Positions 11,137 through 24,218 of a stretch of 64,000 bases of DNA are shown piece by piece. The translations under genes were made by a program, and so were the position numbers. The stretch covers positions 55,729 to 119,728 of the forward strand of contig JAECUM010004995.1 of the NCBI GenBank assembly GCA_016617855.1. The letters run 5' to 3'. The DNA comes from Megalonaias nervosa. Lineage: Eukaryota; Mollusca; Bivalvia; Unionida; Unionidae. A model generated the notes under the pieces. It ran no database searches. It was not told the DNA's origin and was given only the letters and a program-made list of their open reading frames with translations. Position 1 is the first letter of the stretch; each line of letters begins with the position of its first letter.

Positions 11137-14100
11137 TTCTTACAGCGGGATTACTGCAGGGAAGGTAGAATGGTCTTAGAGTGGTAAAAATGCAGGGAAG
11201 GGAGAATGGAGTTGGATATTGATGCAGTTCATGTATAAAGATTTATATACATGTATATTGGTGATTTTAATATGTATCATCATCTCATTATTGTTATGTC
11301 ATTATTTCCATCATTCATCATGAAATTGGTCTCCTGAATTCAGAATTGTCTTGAATAGGAATTAAATTGAATTGATTTTATAAAATGATGTCATCTTTCA
11401 GATCGTTCCATCATATCTTTTAGAACTCCAGGGGAAAGTTTCCTTCTGTTAATAATTATGGCAGACATTCAGTTACAATTTTTTTTCTTAAAATCATTTG
11501 AGTGAGCAGAGGATGAGTGCAGATGTGAATGTGTACATTTAGTATTGAAATTAGTTTTGTTTATTATTTCTGTTATTATGCAATAAGTCATATTGTCAAT
11601 AACTGTAATGATTGTTGATTGCATGATTTCATAATGAACCACAATGGACCAGGAAATTTGTTTCAGAAAAAGAATTCTGTGGTAAACAAGAAATCCGCAT
11701 AATAATATTCAAATTAATTCCCACCTGTGCCTTAGTGAGCACGTGGTCCTTGTTTCAGTAAAAACTTCTCAACAGATATCCCTTAATGGGTTTTTGTTTT
11801 GTGATTTTGACATTGGCATGCCATGCTGGAAGAAACCTGTCCAGAAGTTACAATGTTCTTGGAACTTACCAATATCGCATGCCTTGTGTCTTGATGACAC
11901 AGAATGTTAAGGATTAAATCAGTAATTAGTGCGACCATATAAGGAGAGATAACGCACCACAGAAATGGAGTGCTCCTAACACAGAAAAGAGGAAATTTAC
12001 TCACTAATTTGTATATACACTTGATAGGGATGTTTATGATGCCATCATTGTGCACTTAGATGAGCTTCAGTCACACAAAATTTACATATATTTTTTATGG
12101 CACATTATAAAATATTTTACTTGAATCATTTCTTTCCTTTGTTAAAAAAAATTGATGACTCCCAGTTTGTTGTAAACAGATTACAAAGTATCTTTAATAT
12201 TTAGATTTAAAGATTGGAAACATTTTATAACAGTTATGTGGAGACAACTCTGGCTACTAGTTGAACTATTTCAAGTTTGTATGTACATGTGCAGAACCTT
12301 TGGGAAAGAAGGTCATTTCAGTTTTGCTTTGAATAATTGGAAACTGCAAGGAAGCTGGATAAGATTGTTTTTTTTCTTGGTACTGAACATTTTTGTTTAC
12401 CCCCATATTTTATAGAAGAGGTACTTATCCTGTATATCACAAATTTAGTTTCTGCTTCATAAAGTTTGAAAAAAATTTGATTTGATGCATAATATCACAA
12501 GACACAATTTAAGTTTGATTTTCACATATTTCTGTCAGAATTTTGAGTTTTGACCCTTGCTTGATTAAAAGTTTTACTGTAGCATTTTAAACCAAGTTGT
12601 ATTATTTACTATTTGCAGGAGTGTCAGTGTCATTTGCACATGTTTGTAATTTGTCAGTGAAGCACATGTGAGACATGGCATATTGTTCACTGTAAATTAA
12701 CAATACAAAGATGACTAGAAATAGTTTTCATAATTAATTTTACTCATCCTTTGATTTTATAATTTAGAAAAAGAATTTTTAACAAATTCTGTTGGATATC
12801 AAGCTAAAATTTGGTTTACAGTGTTATGAGTATTTATTCTTCTCATATTTTAGAGAAATTTGTACCAAATAAAACCAATTATTGTGAACATGTTTGATCT
12901 GCCAAATGTGACAAAGTCTCAGAAAATCATACACAGCAAATATAAATGTAAATAATTTTAATTTGTACTTTTTTATTTAGAATAGTTTGAATTAGCCAGA
13001 AAATTGAACCCTTTGGACATTTTAATGATTTTTAACATGGCACAATTTAGAGCTTGAATATAATAACAAGTTATGGATGGAAAACAAGTAGTAGGTCTAT
13101 TCTTCTGGTTTGCATTACCTTTTACCCTGTCAAATATCATTTCACCTGTTAGTACATATGGAGTGCCTGCGTGTACTGTATATGCTCTAATGCAAGCTCA
13201 CCCATAGTTATGTCTTTTGGAGATTGAAATTAACAGTCTTTATTTGAAAGAGGTTTTGTCTCAGTCTGTTGTAATGTTTGTTTGCAATTTTACCATTACT
13301 TCTGCCTGCTTAAGTACAACTGATCAGGTAGATAGCATCCAAAAGTGTCCCATGCTTAAATATTGGGGTCATTTGACAGCAGGAAAATGTCTTTGTATTA
13401 TTCCAACAAGTTGTACACAATCACTACTGTTAATTTGTCAATCAGGGGACCATATAGAATTAGTCTTTATGACAGGTGTATACAGAGCAGCTCTTTGTAT
13501 CTGGCATCCTTTATAAAATGGCCACATTATTTTTGTCCCAGATTTTGTCACTCTTTGGTGTGGGGTAAATTTTACTGTAATAATTTTTTGAACCCTGCCA
13601 TAACAGAAGCTCAATATTGTATCTATGTGCATGTCAGTCTGTTTGTTTCTCTCTGCTTCCGCACTTCATTAAGGTCAGTGACCAAGTTTTTGACTTGGCT
13701 CAAAGTTAATGTTTTTTTCTTCTTTTTGCTAGGTTAAAGGTCGACTTGATGAAAAGGGAGCCTCTTGTTTTGATTTATGTAGAAATGAGACCTAAGGAAC
13801 TTGTTCCTTGTATACAATTAGTCTTTAGATACAGTGGTCACTATAGCATGTTGACTAATTAGATTTAAAACTTTTCACGGTTTAAAAGAAAACATGCAAA
13901 ATCAATTATAATGAACTTAAATAGCATTGATGCATGTATTTGAAAACGTTGATGCTTTATCTGATGTTAATTTTTTTAAATGAGACTAGTTTTATCAGCA
14001 TTAAAAGTAAATTTTATTACTAACATTTAAAATTATGATCATCTATTTCGTGCATTGGGTTCTTGTTTTGTGAATCTTTTTTGTGGTTAAAAATGTTTGA

Positions 14101-14928
14101 ATATAAATGTCTTGATAATTTAAAAACTGATCAATTAATGTAACAGATTTATAACAGAAGAATAATTTTTATTGTCACCACTTAATAGCTAAAGGTTTGT
14201 AAAAACTTATTTGTATTGTCAACTGCTTATTTTCATTTTGAGTTAATATTTCTGATAGGAGGTAAAAATATCCATTTTACATTTTCAGTACTTAATAGAG
14301 TAAAATGGTTTTTCTTTATTTTGACAATGGTGTTATTGATATTTGATGAATATGTTTGTTAAGTTACAGGATTTTCTCATAGATCATTAACCAGTTGTTC
14401 AAAATAACATCATATGAAGTTCTTCAAAAGCCACTTCACTTCTACTTCATTTTGTAAATCTGTAGAGATGTCTCACTTATACAAGTTTTGTCCTTTTTTT
14501 TGGAAAATAAAAAAGATTAAATTAGAACTCGGAATAAAAATCCCAGCCAGCATTGTTTTTCAGTTGTTTTTTTTATATAAATAAAACAAGGTTATTCAAG
14601 AATATATATAATGCTTTTTTCAGTGTGTGTGTGGGGAGTGTACTTTAAAAAAATGACCAGGAAAGCAATTATTTTGAAATAAATGGTTCAGAAAATAAAT
14701 CTGCAGTCTAACTCAAGCCCATTGGTAGCATAACTAGATCTGTATTCTCAGACCTTCAGAGCATGACTTTGGAAATTGAGATTTGAAATAAAATATTTTA
14801 AAATAGGATAAATATATGACATCAAACTGTAGCAATAATGAATTCTAAAAGCTTCTGTAAATATCTCTTTTAAAGATAGCATCACAATTCTGGATATCAC
14901 AGTTGAGCTTCAGTTTCATATACCATGT
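11137..14928 (+). other. AT-rich downstream region, probable long 3' UTR
   Basis: No coding exon is seen for 3.8 kb after the stop codon. The sequence is uniformly AT-rich and low in recognisable repeats, unlike the rest of the window, which suits a long 3' UTR. AATAAA motifs occur near 12867, 14507 and 14579, but none is backed by enough context to name the cleavage site. Confidence 0.4.
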
Positions 14929-14932
14929 ATAC

Positions 14933-15123
14933 TCATTTATAAATTGAGCCCAACTGCAAATAGCATACACCCTGATCTAACATTGCATAGTGTATCCATA
15001 GATGAGGCTCTTGAGTTGTTTTACTGATTATACCTTACAAGCGGCATAGACCCAGATTCATGAGTCATTATGTGACAGTAATCTGGGTCTGTGCAGTTTG
15101 CAGTTGGACTAACTTTTATATGG
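14933..15123. mobile_element. pogo-family MITE, copy 1
   Basis: It is flanked by TA on both sides (14931-14932, 15124-15125). The left end, ccatgtatactcatttataa, resembles the pogo element end at 2633/5356. The right end read inward is ccatataaaagttagtccaac. Internally cagacccagatt pairs with aatctgggtctg, giving a 12-bp stem. No coding capacity. Confidence 0.75.
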
Positions 15124-15543
15124 TATTTCTTTTTTAAAAAAAATTTTTTAAAACAGATCCAGGCACATAAAGGACTTACAGCAGACTTTTAGATGGAAGG
15201 TTTGCAACTCAATCATGTAACTGATTCTTTTCTGATTACAATTTGTTATAAATTGTGAAAAATTACTTTCACAGCGGTGTTACCATATACATTTTTCTTG
15301 ATTTGTCAGTAGATACATATAGTTAATTTAGGTCAAGAACAGTGTTTATAATTACTTAAATCAGGTTCATTTAATGAACAGTTTGTAAAATCTGCTGGAA
15401 TAGTTTATATAAATTGAAACATTTTTGATGTGCATTTTATTTTCAAGTGGAGCTTATAAAGAATGCATATTAATGTACCAAAGTGAAGCTTTTTCTGTAT
15501 AATTTGCATGCTGTTTTAATGATGTATTTCTTTATGGAAGCTA

Positions 15544-15757
15544 CCATATAAACTTGCTTACAAGTTGAGTGCAACTGCAAACTGCAAAGATTCAGATTGG
15601 CCATCGCTGAATGCACCGGCAGTTCTGGGTCTGTGCAGTTTGTTTGGAGTAATCAGTAGAACAAACACGATAGACTCCAATCTGCAGTTGCATTATGATA
15701 TGGTTGATCAGGATCTTTGTTTCTTGAGATTGACTCGACTTATAAGTGAGTATAGAT
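15544..15757. mobile_element. pogo-family MITE, copy 2
   Basis: TA precedes the element (15542-15543) and follows it (15758-15759). The left end is ccatataaacttgcttacaa and the right end cttataagtgagtata. It shares the internal 'ctgggtctgtgcagttt' block with copy 1. Non-coding. Confidence 0.75.
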
Positions 15758-15897
15758 TATAATTATGAAGAGATATGATAGATTTTTATGTATTCTTACT
15801 GTATTTACTTAAGGAATAGGATATGATTTTGGAGTGTAAATGTGGCAGCTGGTCACAGAAATAAAACAACTTGCTTCTGTGAATGAATCAGATTTCC

Positions 15898-16095
15898 AAG
15901 ATTGCCTGTACTACATAGGGTCACTTAAAAAATATCTGAATTAAACTATTGATTTCTTAGATTTCCTGTGCTACATTGAGTCACTTTAAAAATATCTGTG
16001 AATTCATCTGTTGATTTTCTAAGATTGCCAGTGCTACATAAGGTTACTTTAAAAATATCTGAGAATTAGTCTGCTGATTTCTCAGATTGCATGTA
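15898..16095 (+). repeat. 60-62-bp tandem repeat, just over three units
   Basis: Units begin agattgcctgtactaca, agatttcctgtgctaca and agattgccagtgctaca, followed by a partial unit. Each continues with ggtcactttaaaaatatctg and ends in ctgatttct or a variant. Confidence 0.85.
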
Positions 16096-16289
16096 AAAAT
16101 TTCTGCAGCCATTATAATATACCACTCAGTTGTCATGGCGAAATAAATTTGATGAACACATATTTTTTGGTAACATTTCTTTGTTACTAACAGAAAGTCC
16201 TTTAAAACAGTTTGTTCTTGAAGAATATTAGTTTGCAATTAGCAAGTTTGTTTTGCTAATGAAGTATTTTTGTCTGCCATAAGTTGGCA

Positions 16290-16452
16290 CCGTGTATACT
16301 CGTTTATAAGACAATTTCATATGCAACCTGCACAGACCCATGTCTTCTGTTGCATAATGTGCAGGCAGATCTGGGTTTTTGAAGTATATTATGCAACAGC
16401 AGATCAGTATTTTTGTTTTTCAGCAGTTTGACTTATAAGTGAGTATATACAA
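16290..16452. mobile_element. pogo-family MITE, copy 3
   Basis: Its ends are the closest to the 2.7-kb pogo element: ccgtgtatactcgtttataa on the left and cttataagtgagtatatac on the right. TA follows on the right; CA replaces TA on the left. The interior retains 'cagaccca' and 'ctgggtt' blocks seen in the other two copies. Confidence 0.75.
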
Positions 16453-16499
16453 TATTTGTTATGGTATGATGTTACTCATCCATCTGATACTATTACCAA

Positions 16500-17180
16500 T
16501 TTTGTTTCTGTGCAATAACACAAATTATCCAGCATCTACAGTTATCAAATGTTGTGGATGGCTTGCATTTGGGGTAAGGAAGAACCCTATCAATTTCATG
16601 GTCTAAAAGCTCAGCAGTCAGGGTTACTAAAAGTTACAAAACCATTTTATGATTGTCTTGTACTTCAGTTTAAAAAGAACCATGTTGATACAGGATTAAG
16701 AGGTGATAGTTACTGACTGAAAAAAAAGAAATGGTTTCCACAAAACAATTCTGTTCTCCATCATCTATGGTTACCAAACTTTGTTCATAGCTTTCACTTT
16801 TGGTAAGGACGAATCATATCCGTTTTATGAGCAGATTTTATGAGCAAAGTTGCTGTGGCTGAAAGTAAATGTTTTACACACAATAGCATTAGTTGTTCAC
16901 CACATGCATGGACCAAACCTTGGGCATGGCATGCCCATAGAGTAAGGAAGAAGCCTACCAATTTTGAGGTTAAAAATTCCAAGGACAAGTTAGAAAGTGA
17001 CTAAAGACGAGAATTGGTTTCCACATAATAATAGTTCTCCATCACAGACCTGGACCAAATTTTGTGAACAGTTTACCCTTGGCATGAAAATGAAGTTGAT
17101 TGATTTTGGGGTCAAAGGTCAAGGCTGCAGTGACAGAAAGAAGTGGTTTCTGCAAATAAATTTCAGTTATTACACAGAGC
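16500..17180 (+). repeat. Degenerate minisatellite, units of about 130-150 bp
   Basis: Four loosely similar units can be followed. Each has an 'ttctccatcat...ggttaccaaa(c)tttgt' segment, a 'ggtaaggaagaa(g)cctaycaattttgaggt' segment, and 'ggtttccacaa(a)' at the junctions. The last carries ggggtcaaaggtcaaggctg, a signature often seen in bivalve degenerate arrays. Non-coding; the ORF at 16997-17353 simply runs across one unit. Confidence 0.6.
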
Positions 17181-18229
17181 ACTGTTTACCATGGGGCATG
17201 CATATTATGTGCCATTGTGTGGTGCTCTTTATGTATTTCTTTGTCGTTATCATGCTTTCTAACGTGGTGGTGGGAATCAGGGGGATGAGCACCAGATATA
17301 CACCTTACTATAAATTTTGGTGCTTACATTATGTCTGGGTACCAGCTGTGTAAGTCAGTTGTAAGAAAATGTTAAAGAAGAAAAATGTATTGGCTACTGT
17401 GGTAGCAATGTTGCATTTATGGGCTCAGACAACTTAACCAAGGACTTTACAAGCTCAAGGTGGTGGATCTTTTCTAAACAAGCCAATTTTTGTTCAGTAA
17501 ACCAGTGGGAAGACACAGAATTTGACGGAACTGTAGTTGGCATGACAGACTAACACTATTGTTGTATAAGCCAGTATCGACTTTATGCTGTGTGTCATTA
17601 GGCAAGGTGCATTACCCAATTACTTCAGCACTAATTACCTGTGTGTGTTACAGTGCAGTTAATAAATGACCAGATGGGGTTTTTTTTGGTTTTTTTAATA
17701 ATTATTTTTTCTTTAAAATCTGTTAAAGGAATTGATTCTGTGACAGCTTGCTGCCATTTATAATTTTGTTGTAACCAATCAGATTTTACAAGTGAGACAA
17801 CTTCCTAGGTTGCACTTGTTGTACATCCCCTTGGTTAGAGTACATCATCAAAAGATTAGCAATATTTCACAAACACTCTGTTGACTATTTATTAGACACT
17901 GGTCACATTGCATTTCATGGTAGTTTACAGGCAAGAGTTCACAGTGTAGAATGCATGTAACATGTACTGTTATTTCACATGGCAAATGAGTTGCCTTTTT
18001 ACAGTCTTGGGCATAGATCAGAGTGCAATCAAATAAATATGATTTCCCGTACTGCTTAGTTTTTGATCCAAAATAAGTAAATCAAATTTCAGTCACCCTC
18101 TACTTGATGACAATTAGTTGATATTAAAAGGGTGGGTTTACCATGACCTGTCATGGTCATGGATCAGAAGAGCTCACAAGATCATCTGTCATCCATAGGT
18201 CCATTAGCACAAGTCTGTTATTGCTGCTG
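17181..18229 (+). other. Non-coding interval
   Basis: No exon or strong repeat is visible, apart from a possible diverged SINE fragment near 17545-17650 (tgtgtcattaggcaaggtgcatta resembles the body of family C). Confidence 0.35.
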
Positions 18230-18850
18230 CTCCGAAACTACTTTTTATCACTACTGGATGGCAGCTCATATTGACATTTTTCTTTCACCAAAAGACTTTT
18301 TATGATGTCTCATTGGTCCAGAATGGAAATGGTGTGAATCTGATATCCAGTGTGGTCACCATGACAGCCATCATGAAAATCTTTATTTTGTTACTTCTTC
18401 AAAATGGAAATTCATATTAACATGGGTATTTTCATCAGAAGACTTCTGATAATGTATTGTCAGACCTCCATGAAAATGGTGCTGATCTGACCACCAGTGT
18501 GAGTACCACTGTGGCATTCTTAAAAACCTTGTTACTGTTACGTCTTTCATATGGAAAACCATTTTGACATGGGAATTTCATCAGAAGACTCCTTATGATG
18601 TCTGGTAGGTCCTAAATGAAAATGATCCAAACTGACCTTCAATATGAATGGCTATATCAACAGGGGATTTTCACCGATAGACTTCTTATGTGACATAGTT
18701 GGTATTAAATGAAAACTGGTACCATTTGTACATCCAATATGACTGCCATGATGGCTGAATTGAAGATATTGCCGTCACTACTCCACCTGAAAGGATGGTC
18801 ATGTTGGCAATGGGTTTTCTAAGGATGTCTACTTGTCTTAAGCGAAAATG
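18230..18850 (+). repeat. Degenerate minisatellite, four units of about 150 bp
   Basis: Each unit carries 'atcagaagacttcttatgatgtct', then 'ggtcc(t)(a)aatgaaaatggt', then 'gatctgaccaccagtgtg' and 'catgacagccatcatg', all with variations. It ends directly beside the 35-bp hairpin at 18856. Confidence 0.65.
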
Positions 18851-18855
18851 ATGCC

Positions 18856-18932
18856 AAAATATTTTCAAAGTAGCTGCTGTTTTGAAAATACTGGATGTAT
18901 TTTCAAAATAGCAGCTACTTTGAAAATATTTT
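18856..18932. repeat. Long perfect hairpin: 35-bp arms, 7-nt loop
   Basis: The left arm is 18856-18890, the loop ctggatg is 18891-18897, and the right arm is 18898-18932. The only non-Watson-Crick position is G opposite T, which would be a G-U wobble in RNA. The transcript therefore folds into an unbroken 35-bp stem. No flanking target duplication was found. Confidence 0.9.
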
Positions 18933-20024
18933 TATCACCTCAGAATATCAGTTTCGACACTGCAGTCAGTGGAGCAAATTGTCTTATCTTGAATATGTTG
19001 ACATTCTTTTTTGGCCAGTAGAGGGAATCCTTTTGGCTAGCAGAGTCATTACCTATGAGGGACTCTCTTTTTTTTTGTGTGGAAAAGTTGCCTTTAACCT
19101 CTTTTTTCACATCTCTAGGAAATACCTTTAGTTTTGCTAAATATACAGCCTGCAACTTTGATTATGGAAAAAAGTATGCATTGTCAGCGTATATTTTATG
19201 CATTGGACTCCTTTGTCTCTCGGAAAGATGCATGGGCATATCTGGCAGAAACTGTAAGACCAGCCATCTGTATCGAAGTAACATGTTCTTGAATCATTTT
19301 AATTTATTCTCTACCTCAACAGTGTTTCTCCCTGTCTTCCCCACTACACACACCAATCACCTCCATCAGTTTCCAAGAACCGTGAACGTTTTAAAAGTCG
19401 GAACATATTTGCACAGATTACAGCATTTTTCTGATCATGTCCTAAAATGTGACATTTGTTTATTGAGGGTGGAGTTGCTTGATACATTGAATAAAAGAAT
19501 ATAAACATGCTCATATACACAATAGACGGACAAACTGGAATACTGGTAGCCTATTATTTTCTTGGAGATTTAAAAAAAAATATCTAATTGAAATTATACT
19601 TTATGGTTCTTATTACATAATGATTTTGTACAACCCTAGCGCTGATTCACTTATGAAATTGTGTGATTGTAAAGTTTATTTTTGTTGTTGTTGTTTTATT
19701 TGAGTTTAGCATAAATTGAAACATTTTGTGGATCAGTTACCTAGTTGAATCTGTATACAATAGATCGAGTGCTCTTCTGTCTCAATTAGATAAGTTGTCT
19801 TCTGTATCCAGTAGATCAAGTGGTATTCTGTATTAAATACATCAAATGATATTGCGTTTCCAATAGGTCAATTTACACCTTTTACTAATTTGCGTATTAA
19901 TATCGAAAGAATACAGTATTTGTTTTTGTAAAAGAGAATGTTACACAGGTGACTGTACATGCTGAAAACTTTTGTCAAAATGGGGCTAAAAAAGACAACA
20001 ATATAAATTGGTTTATGTTGCAGC
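18933..20024 (+). other. Non-coding interval
   Basis: A 149-codon open frame (19055-19504) has no recognisable domain, no splice context and the residue composition of AT-rich noise, so I do not call it a gene. Nothing else is identified. Confidence 0.35.
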
Positions 20025-20030
20025 TGAAAG

Positions 20031-21693
20031 CAGGGTTCCCACGTTACCGGGAAATCGGGAAAAAGTTGGGAGCAATGATAATTTTTTTCCCGACCGTGAA
20101 AAGTCCTTGAATTTCATAAATTTTGATGTAAGTCGGGAAAAACCCAGGAATTTTCCGCCACCACTTGACGCCCAAAACAATCACACAACTGAGTCAAAAC
20201 TAAACTGATCGTGAGTTAAATTTATCGAGTTCTAACCAGAATATTCAGAGGGTGCAGTATGGATCATTTGGGTTCTTGCAATAAACATATATGCTGAGTA
20301 AATCCAAACACTCAGTGGATTAGATTCTTCTAGTAGACTTTTATTTTCAAAATCTTTCCTTATATGGAAGGTATGAAAACCAGTCTAGCATCACAAGAGA
20401 CCAACATGGTGGTGGCAAAGTGTAGCCGCATACCGGATTACCTAGCAAACTTGAAACGTTGTTAGATCGAGTGATACATGCATGAAATAGATAGGAAGAT
20501 TACTTATTTTCTCAGAAATTGTGAGTATTCAAATCGTTACGTCTTTAATCTGCTGAAAGACAAGATAAAACTAGGGCGTTGATGAAATGTGACCTGGCCT
20601 TACTAGCTGCATGCGTACACAACTCTAACAACCCACATTTTCAAATGTTGTTGAGAAAAAATAAAAAATAAAAAAAAAATAAATAAATGAAAGTCGTATA
20701 CTGGTTGTAACAAAAATGCAAAACGAAAGAACACAAAATTTTTCATATTTATATATTCCGAGAACAACTGCTGGAGTTTTGTTGTATCGCGTGACTAACT
20801 CGTTTGACACGTGCTCTCTGCTTGATAAATTAGACTGGCCAGATTGCTGGCTTTTACAAAAAGTGTCCGACTTTCATTTAATATAATTGAATTTCTGTAC
20901 GACAACATTTAAAAGGAGTTTGTTGTTGATATCACGTGACTATTGGACTTCCGATGTCGTCGTTTGAGATTTGTGAAGTGAAGTCATGTGACTAGTAATG
21001 CAGATGGCGAGTACCGGGACAGGATTCATCTGTGCCATAGTTTTGTCTAGTCTGTCAGCGGATTGAAGACATAACGTTTACAATACTTGCCATCTCTGTG
21101 AAAATAAATCATTTTCCTATCGATTTCATGCAGGTATAAGTCGATATAACGTAAGTTTAAATTTTCTGTGCCCGCTGGTAAGCAACTACCATATGTCGCT
21201 ACCGTGCAGTGGCGCCAAATTCCAAATTTTCGATACGCAATTGCAATGACCCCACACCCCAACCTAAATGTCCAAATATGAAAAATGGGGTGGGAATATT
21301 CGGAGGAAACCTGGATTAGAAAATGGACTGCTATTCGTTTTAAGCCAAATTTGTAGTCTAAATTGTTGAATCTCAGAGCTGAGATGAGAAATTGTCATCC
21401 CTTGTATTATATATTAAAAAACGATACGAGTCCCCATATCAATACAGGTTAGGGGACTGGTTTAACGAATTACAAGAAGACAAGTTGATTTTACAGAAAA
21501 TTCAGTCCTTGTTTATACAGCAGTATATAATTTTGAAGGTATTTTGTCAAAATTTAAATCAACCCTTTTGAAAATGCTTTTTAAATGATGTATTTTTAAC
21601 CAGATCGTCTTAAGGAGATTAGGTTGTTGAAAAAATTGATTTCATCCTGAAAATGACCTGGAAATTTATCTTCAGAAAAGTGTGGGAACCATG
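20031..21693. mobile_element. Non-autonomous hAT element, about 1.66 kb
   Basis: The left end is CAGGGTTCCCACGTTACC and the right end read inward is CATGGTTCCCACAC, with exact 6-bp flanking repeats tgaaag (20025-20030 and 21694-21699). The left subterminal region has 'gaaaagtccttgaattt', as in the hAT element at 6894. No transposase fragment was found inside, so it would depend on a partner. The subterminal 'cgggaaaaa/ttttcccg' motifs are characteristic of this family. Confidence 0.85.
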
Positions 21694-22524
21694 TGAAAGC
21701 TGTCGTGTCATCCATGTTTCCTTTAATGTAAGGTTGTATTGTTTAGCAAAATTTATAAATTTGTACATGGTTTACAATAACCAAAATGATAATGTTTAAT
21801 TGAAATGATTAGAAACTCTACCCGTATCCATTTCTACCCATTAGGCTTGCAGAATAGCAGGCTATTATTACAATGTAAATGCCTGTTTATGCTCAGTTTG
21901 ATAATGTTCATTTACATTACACTTTTTACTGCTTATTACAACAGGATTCAGTATGTTAGATATGTCTTTAAATATATCTGACATTTTTGGTAAAACATCC
22001 CAAATATTGGCATGATATTGTTTCCTTCTCCAACATACATGTATGTAAAAATAGATAATGCAGTTTGACGTACTGTGTAGACGTGAAATTATGATGGGTT
22101 TTTTTAAGGATCTACAGCAGCCAGAAGACATTACTTAGACTTGAAACTGTTTTTTTTTAAAAAAAAAAAGTAAAACGCTACTGATCGAAGGTTATCATAA
22201 CAAGCATATTTTTTTGAATGGTAAGAAATGTTAATAAATTTATCAGCATTATCAGTATAACAACCAAATGTGTAATGTGTAGTGTGTGCTGCGACAGTTT
22301 CTTGTCAGCTTTGGGTGTTTCCTTGTGATGCCATATTTGATGTGAAAATCATAATACATTAGCAAATTAAAACTACTAAAAGCCCTATTAACCAGAGATG
22401 TGGAATTTTATTCATTTAATTTAAATGGTACTTTATACATCACTGACAGCCAGGTGCATGTTTGTTTAGACGTTTACCAGTTTTATAAATGTTAATAGGC
22501 AGTAAACGCTGCTGAGTTAAATGC

Positions 22525-22647
22525 TGCAGTCTTACTTATAACAGAGCTCTGACAACCAATTAGCATAGCCCATCTTTTTGTGTACAAATACTGTAGGCTT
22601 ACTTCTAACAGAGCTCTGACAACCAATTAGCATAGCCCCACTTTTTG
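22525..22647 (+). repeat. 66-bp direct duplication
   Basis: Both copies contain cagagctctgacaaccaatt followed by agcatagccc and a 'ctttttg' end. They differ at only a few positions, which indicates a recent duplication. Confidence 0.85.
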
Positions 22648-23361
22648 AAGTGTAACTCACAAAATGTGTGTCGGCAATACAATGAGATTACTGTCAAGCT
22701 TTCTTTGATTGACTTGTTTATATTTACTGAAGAATTATTTACCTTTGTAATTCTTATTTCATTAAATGGCATTTCACAGGATTGAATTGGAAGCATCACT
22801 GATGACTTGGAAAGAAAATTTATTTCATTCATTTATTCAAGAGAGAGAGATGTTGTGTCATTGTTTTGTTATGAACTTTGCTCTGACAAAATATATCAAC
22901 CTGTAAGATTTCATCATTGTAATGAACTATTGAACAAGTAAAGTTCGTTGGAGCAGCATTTTAGAAGGGTATTGATACATGCAATAATTGGACTTAACAG
23001 CTCTAAAAAATTTTTGTCTTGCCTGTTTTAGCATAGGCAAGGCATACATATAGCTCATTCTGGGATCATTGTCATCGTCATCTGCATGGATGAAGGTTTT
23101 TCTGTATATAGTTTTAAGTTCAGACCCTTGGAAGGGATAGTTATCATACATGGACTGAAAAATAAGGAAGTTCTGAGATTTAATTTCCATGCATCCCTAC
23201 ACTTCTTCAGATCTTCAGGCAAGGTCAAGTTCATTTAAAATTTTGGTTATGTTTTGGTGGAAGTATTTGTTTGTATGATTAATGGTCCTAAACCCTGAAA
23301 GAAATCACGATGATACTTGGACATTAGAAGGAGTATACTCTGCACTTTGTATTCATGCACC

Positions 23362-23363
<2 letters not shown>

Positions 23364-23399
<36 letters not shown>
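23364..23399 (+). repeat. (CT)n microsatellite
   Basis: An uninterrupted CT dinucleotide run. The Ser-Leu repeat in the overlapping frame is a consequence of it, not a protein. Confidence 0.95.
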
Positions 23400-23402
<3 letters not shown>

Positions 23403-23796
23403 CCTTGTGTACCGTCATATTCGTATGAAACTCTTGGTTAAGCTTTTCGTTCAAGTTCCTCACTTTGACCATAGGTTACAAACCTGCTGTCATACTGGGA
23501 CTATCCTTTCATATTCACACCCTCTTGCACTCCGATCGACCATCATGGAAAGTAAGATCATGTAAAAATGGAAACCTATCTGTACTAAGCAGGATAGCAG
23601 ACAAGACCTGCAGTTAAGTAGAAGTTGGAGTTCTTTTTGCATTTTTTTAATATTATTTATAGCAAATATGCAATGGAAAATTATGGTCTGACCATTATCA
23701 GTCTGGAATAAAAGCTGAGAATACTTTCATTTATATTTTGCATAAAAATTATCCGTCAAGCATATTGGGGCTGAACGTTGTTCTTCTGAATGATTA

Positions 23797-24218
23797 CAGT
23801 GAAACCTATCTTACCGGACACAAAGGACCTGTTCATTATAGACACTTTCAGGAATCCCCATTTAAAATCCCTATTTTTTTTTTTTCCCCTTCTATTAACA
23901 TGAACACAAGACACTTATTTATGCCTGTTCTTACTAACTTCAAAAGAACAAAATCTAAACATCAACAAAGTGTATAGTTTACATTTTGAAACTGTTGAGA
24001 TAAACTACTGGATTTTACTCGAATTCTCTGTAGATATCTTAATTGTGTTGATGATTTAGATGGTATATTCCACCAGGGATTGCTTGAGAAAACGATCTGG
24101 CAGTTTCAGTACTTAATTTAATAGCACATCTGAGAAATTTTTAAATATAAAGGATACGTGCCTATTAGGGACAAAATTGCACTGTACATTGACTGTCCCC
24201 AACCGACAGGTTTCACTG
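23797..24218. mobile_element. Tigger-type MITE, 422 bp
   Basis: The left end reads CAGTGAAACCTATCTTACCG. The right end read inward is CAGTGAAACCTGTCGGTTGG, giving 12 identical terminal bases with one early mismatch. TA precedes the left end; TT follows the right end, a probable mutation. CAGTGAAACCT termini are a hallmark of Tigger elements. No coding capacity. Confidence 0.8.

Larger units (their letters stand above)
21700..23796 (+). other. Non-coding interval with one local duplication
   Basis: It contains a 66-bp tandem duplication (22525-22647) and a (CT)n run (about 23364-23399). No exon is recognised. Confidence 0.4.

Noticed and set aside
13217..13737. Two overlapping open frames of 99 and 124 codons
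   Set aside because: Lie in the uniform AT-rich probable 3' UTR, overlap each other, and show no recognisable motif.
19055..19504. 149-codon open frame on the plus strand
   Set aside because: No domain, no splice context, composition of AT-rich noise; starts inside the region next to the degenerate minisatellite.
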